From an uncultured Caulobacteraceae bacterium (lineage in GTDB: Bacteria; Pseudomonadota; Alphaproteobacteria; Caulobacterales; Caulobacteraceae): a stretch of 8,351 nt of DNA. Below, piece by piece: positions 5,976 through 8,351 of the stretch (positions are counted from its first letter, which is position 1; each line of letters opens with the position of its first letter). The notes under the pieces were generated by a model. It did no database searches, was not told where the DNA came from, and saw only the letters and a program-made list of their open reading frames with translations. A program made the position numbers and the translations under genes. The stretch lies in NCBI GenBank assembly GCA_937952995.1, contig CALFYB010000202.1:1-8351 (forward strand), given 5' to 3'.

Positions 5976-6830
5976 ATGTCAGTGCTTTGTCCGGTCTGCC
6001 TGTCCTCGAGAATCAATCAAGAGACCGTGGTTGATGGCTATAATTTTTTTGGCTGCAAAACCTGCGACACCATCTTTCTCGATCCCCACTATCTGATCGA
6101 GTTTGATGAAGGCCGTCCCTTGCGGGACTATGATGCCAGCTACTGGGTCAATGAGGATGAGGCCGCACGATCAAGGGCCTATGGCGCGGCCCTGTGCCGA
6201 GTCGCCGAGACCCTGCTCTATGCGCGTAGACCCGTAAAACGGTTCCTCGATCTGGGCGCAGGCGCGGGCTATCTGCTCGATTCCTTGGCGACCTACCTGC
6301 CGAACAGCAAGTCGACCTTCTGGGGCATTGAGCGCTTCCCCCCGGCCAATCACTCGACCCATCCCAACTATATCATCGGCACCATTGGCGATCTGGACGG
6401 CAAGTTTGATGCTGGGGTCTGTATCGAGGTGGTCGAGCACCTGACCCCCACCCAGCTCAAGGGGTTCGCGCGGGAACTGTCGCAGGTCTGTAATCCCGAC
6501 GCTGTGTTCCTGATCAATACAGGCATGCCGCAGTTTGTCCGGGCCGAGGGCTATAGCTATCTTGACCCCGTGCGCAGAGGCCACATCATCAGCTATGGCC
6601 TCAACGCCATCGAGCGGATTTTCGGTCCCTTCGGCTTTGTCGTCCACGCCCTACCGGGCAAGGACTGGGCCTATCTGGTGGAGTATCAACCGAGCGCACC
6701 GCAAAAGGGCAGCATGGTCGATCGAATCTGGACGGCCTGCCCGGAGAATGTGGGCCTATTGCACGATAGCACCATGGGCAATCTGCTCTATTGTGCCGGT
6801 GTAGATGCGGCACGAGCCTATGGCTCCTAA
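5976..6830 (+). CDS. SAM-dependent methyltransferase with N-terminal zinc ribbon
   Basis: A 284-residue class I methyltransferase. The N-terminus has CPVC (5-8) and CKTC (27-30), a four-cysteine zinc ribbon. The Rossmann core starts with FLDLGAGAG (90-98, SAM motif I); GIER (117-120) supplies the acidic residue expected to bind the ribose, and CIEVVEHL (149-156) is the motif IV region. RGHIISYG (201-208) resembles the conserved His segment of this family. The first part matches the idea of the zinc-binding methyltransferase group found in sugar and polysaccharide clusters, but I see no C-terminal C-methyltransferase domain, so O- or N-methylation of a sugar is as likely. A TGA at 5964-5966 in frame fixes the start at ATG 5976; the Shine-Dalgarno is weak. 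It lies 52 bp after the fusion gene and 30 bp before a second enzyme of the same design, so one operon is likely. Confidence 0.85.
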   Translation: MSVLCPVCLSSRINQETVVDGYNFFGCKTCDTIFLDPHYLIEFDEGRPLRDYDASYWVNEDEAARSRAYGAALCRVAETLLYARRPVKRFLDLGAGAGYLLDSLATYLPNSKSTFWGIERFPPANHSTHPNYIIGTIGDLDGKFDAGVCIEVVEHLTPTQLKGFARELSQVCNPDAVFLINTGMPQFVRAEGYSYLDPVRRGHIISYGLNAIERIFGPFGFVVHALPGKDWAYLVEYQPSAPQKGSMVDRIWTACPENVGLLHDSTMGNLLYCAGVDAARAYGS

Positions 6831-6846
6831 GCCCATTGACGTGATG

Positions 6847-6851
6847 AAAGG
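6847..6851 (+). promoter_or_regulatory. Ribosome binding site supporting the GTG start at 6861
   Basis: AAAGG ends 9 nt before GTG 6861. Together with the in-frame TGA at 6837-6839 it makes the GTG the only start that keeps the whole zinc ribbon. Confidence 0.55.
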
Positions 6852-6860
6852 CGATCTGCT

Positions 6861-7766
6861 GTGAACACGGACTGGCAAGATTTTCACTGCCCTGCCTGCT
6901 ATTCCAAGGCCTATGTGGTCCGGTTCCCGATTGAAAAAAGGTACATGGTTCAATGTACCAAATGCCTGTCAGAAATGATCTGGCCACTGCCTAGCGAGGC
7001 AGAGCTAGCCGACTATTACTCGACCCCAACCGAGTACAATATGCGCAGTCGTCAGGAGGCTGCACGCTATCTGAACAACGAGACCAATTGGCATAATGTC
7101 GCTGCTGAACATGGTCAGAAGCTGGCCGAGCGCGGCATTTTCCGCAATTGCCGCTGGGTAGAGATCGGCTGTTCCTACGGCTTCCAAGCCATTGAGATGC
7201 GCAAACAGGGTTACGATGCTTGGGGTGTCGAATATTCCCAAGAGGCGGTGGATTTCATCAATGCCAATGGCGGCAAGGCCTATTGCGGGTCGATCTTCGA
7301 TCCTGAATTTCCGGTTCAGCACATAGATTACTGCTTCACCCAGAGCGCCTTTGAACATATGCGCGACCCCTATCGCGTCGCGCGGCGGATCATGGATCTG
7401 TTGGTCCCCGGTGGGCTCTTATGCGTTCAGATTCCGAATTGGGGCGCGCTATCGGCCAGGATCAACCAGAAGCGCTGGCACTGGCTGGCACCGCCCGACC
7501 ACCTGCACTATTTCCGGCCTGAGGTGTTTTCGGCATTCCTGACCTCGATTGGCTTCATCACCGAAGAGATCACCGTCACGGGCTATCCTGAAGAGGTCGA
7601 CCAGATTTACGACATGCTGGGCATAGCCGAGACCCTTCGGACGCCCGAGACCCGCGAGGTGGTCAGCCGCATGCTCACCGAAGGCTGGCTTGGAAATCAA
7701 TTCCGGATCACGGCCCGCAAGCCCGAGACCGGTGATATGGCTGCGGCACGTCCCAAGGGGCTATAA
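6861..7766 (+). CDS. Second zinc-ribbon SAM-dependent methyltransferase (GTG start)
   Basis: A 301-residue class I methyltransferase. CPAC (10-13) and CTKC (32-35) form a zinc ribbon spaced like that of the preceding gene. SAM motif I is VEIGCSYGF (100-108), GVEYS (122-126) gives the acidic residue, and QSAFEHMRDP (161-170) with LVPGGLLCVQIPNWGA (181-196) is the typical end of a Methyltransf_23-type core. RWHWLAPPDHLHYF (205-218) matches a segment conserved in methyltransferases of O-antigen and capsule clusters. The start is GTG: an in-frame stop lies just upstream, and the next ATG (residue 29) would remove the first cysteine pair. The last 20 residues look unstructured. It follows the other methyltransferase by 30 bp, so they are probably co-transcribed. 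Probable role: methylation of a surface sugar. The acceptor is unknown. Confidence 0.85.
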   Translation: MNTDWQDFHCPACYSKAYVVRFPIEKRYMVQCTKCLSEMIWPLPSEAELADYYSTPTEYNMRSRQEAARYLNNETNWHNVAAEHGQKLAERGIFRNCRWVEIGCSYGFQAIEMRKQGYDAWGVEYSQEAVDFINANGGKAYCGSIFDPEFPVQHIDYCFTQSAFEHMRDPYRVARRIMDLLVPGGLLCVQIPNWGALSARINQKRWHWLAPPDHLHYFRPEVFSAFLTSIGFITEEITVTGYPEEVDQIYDMLGIAETLRTPETREVVSRMLTEGWLGNQFRITARKPETGDMAAARPKGL

Positions 7767-7782
7767 CGCCTCAGATTTGCGC

Positions 7783-8351
7783 TTAGGCTAGTCGGCGACA
7801 GACATCCACAACCCGCTCGACGTCGATCACAGAGACCGAGTCCCAGTTGCCGTCGACGCTGACAATGCTGCTGTCCGCATCAAAACTGGTGCCAGACACG
7901 AAGCCGTAGCGCGCACCGACAAGCGATGCGGCCGTCCAAAAATGGGCTTGAAGCATATATTCTGGAAAGAGCTCGATCAGGACCGCGCCCGGCTCACAGA
8001 AGATCGCATTGATCAGGCCAGCCCCATGTTGTCCCACCACGATCTTCGCATTAGCAAATAGCGCAATCTGCGCCCTGAGCGTCATTTCTCCGGTCGCGAC
8101 AATGTCAAAACCAGATTGTAAGAGACCGGCCTCAAGCTCGGCATTGTTAATTAGTGGCCGAGAAACAGCATCTCGGCGCGAAATATAGACCGATTGATCG
8201 ACAGTCGGCGCGGGCTGTCCCTGAAGGGCATTAGCCTTCAGATAGTGGACCGCCTCTTTGAATATCTGCGGGATTTCACCGAAATAGATGGTGTCCATAA
8301 AATGCAGATCATCGAAGGCCAGAACCTCATCACCCGCGACGATGATGTCGG
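7783..8351 (-). CDS. GT61 (DUF563)-type glycosyltransferase, C-terminal part (runs off right edge)
   Basis: The frame stays open upstream of the ATG at 8298 to the window edge (17 more codons, reading DIIVAGDEVLAFDDLHF), so that ATG is internal and the gene is truncated by the window; 188 complete codons plus the TAA stop are seen. Family marks of GT61 are clear: VYISRRDAVSRPLINNAELEA with the Arg-Arg and Asn-x-x-Glu pattern, QSGFDIV, AQIALFANAKIVVGQHGAGL with the conserved HGAGL, NAIFCEPGAVLIELFP, and an aromatic-rich segment ending in ARYGF. Bacterial members are found in capsule, LPS and exopolysaccharide clusters; their acceptors are mostly unknown. It converges on the methyltransferase gene with a 16-bp gap and no visible terminator, so the two transcripts probably overlap. 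It probably belongs to the same glycan locus but to a separate transcription unit. Confidence 0.85.
   Translation of the reverse strand, partial: DIIVAGDEVLAFDDLHFMDTIYFGEIPQIFKEAVHYLKANALQGQPAPTVDQSVYISRRDAVSRPLINNAELEAGLLQSGFDIVATGEMTLRAQIALFANAKIVVGQHGAGLINAIFCEPGAVLIELFPEYMLQAHFWTAASLVGARYGFVSGTSFDADSSIVSVDGNWDSVSVIDVERVVDVCRRLA

Noticed and set aside
6844..6864. Six-codon leader ORF (MKGDLL) overlapping the GTG start of the second methyltransferase
   Set aside because: Its stop overlaps the GTG start, as in translational coupling, but it has no Shine-Dalgarno of its own and such short frames arise easily by chance.
7767..7782. Terminator between the converging methyltransferase and GT61 genes
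   Set aside because: The 16-bp gap contains no stem and no T-run.

Overview
The window is GC-rich, with dense coding and short intergenic gaps. The protein families (SleB-type cell wall hydrolase, zinc-ribbon methyltransferases, a P-loop sulfotransferase-like domain and several glycosyltransferases) and the GC-rich codons point to a free-living Gram-negative alphaproteobacterium. Caulobacterales-like is my best guess, but it rests on general resemblance and not on a marker gene.

Layout. The left part reads on the minus strand: a truncated gene for an exported Thr/Ser/Gly-rich protein (487 down to the left edge), and upstream of it a membrane-anchored SleB/CwlJ-type cell wall hydrolase (1591-695). 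The 207-bp gap between them holds a good sigma-70-like promoter candidate with a GANTC site, a palindrome abutting the -35, and an inverted repeat in the leader. From 1673 rightwards the plus strand carries a small beta-rich protein (1673-2032), a 1255-residue fusion protein (2156-5923), and two methyltransferases that each start with a CxxC...CxxC zinc ribbon (5976-6830 and 6861-7766). A GT61/DUF563-type glycosyltransferase converges from the right (8351-7783); its N-terminus lies outside the window.

The centre of the locus is the fusion protein. It joins an N-terminal sulfotransferase-like P-loop domain, a long coiled coil, a Pro-rich linker, a GT2 domain and a GT-B (GT4-like) domain in one chain. 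With two probable glycan methyltransferases, a GT61 enzyme and a stand-alone glycosyltransferase-associated domain, the region looks like part of a cluster that builds and decorates a surface polysaccharide or protein-linked glycan, possibly sulfated and methylated. Export and polymerisation genes (wzx/wzy, ABC transporter) are not visible here.

A near-identical 12-bp palindromic element (CCCAA-R-TTGGGG) lies upstream of both the exported-protein promoter and the candidate promoter of the fusion gene. This suggests, but does not prove, that the surface protein and the glycan enzymes share a regulator. No RNA genes, insertion sequences, CRISPR arrays or attachment sites were seen.
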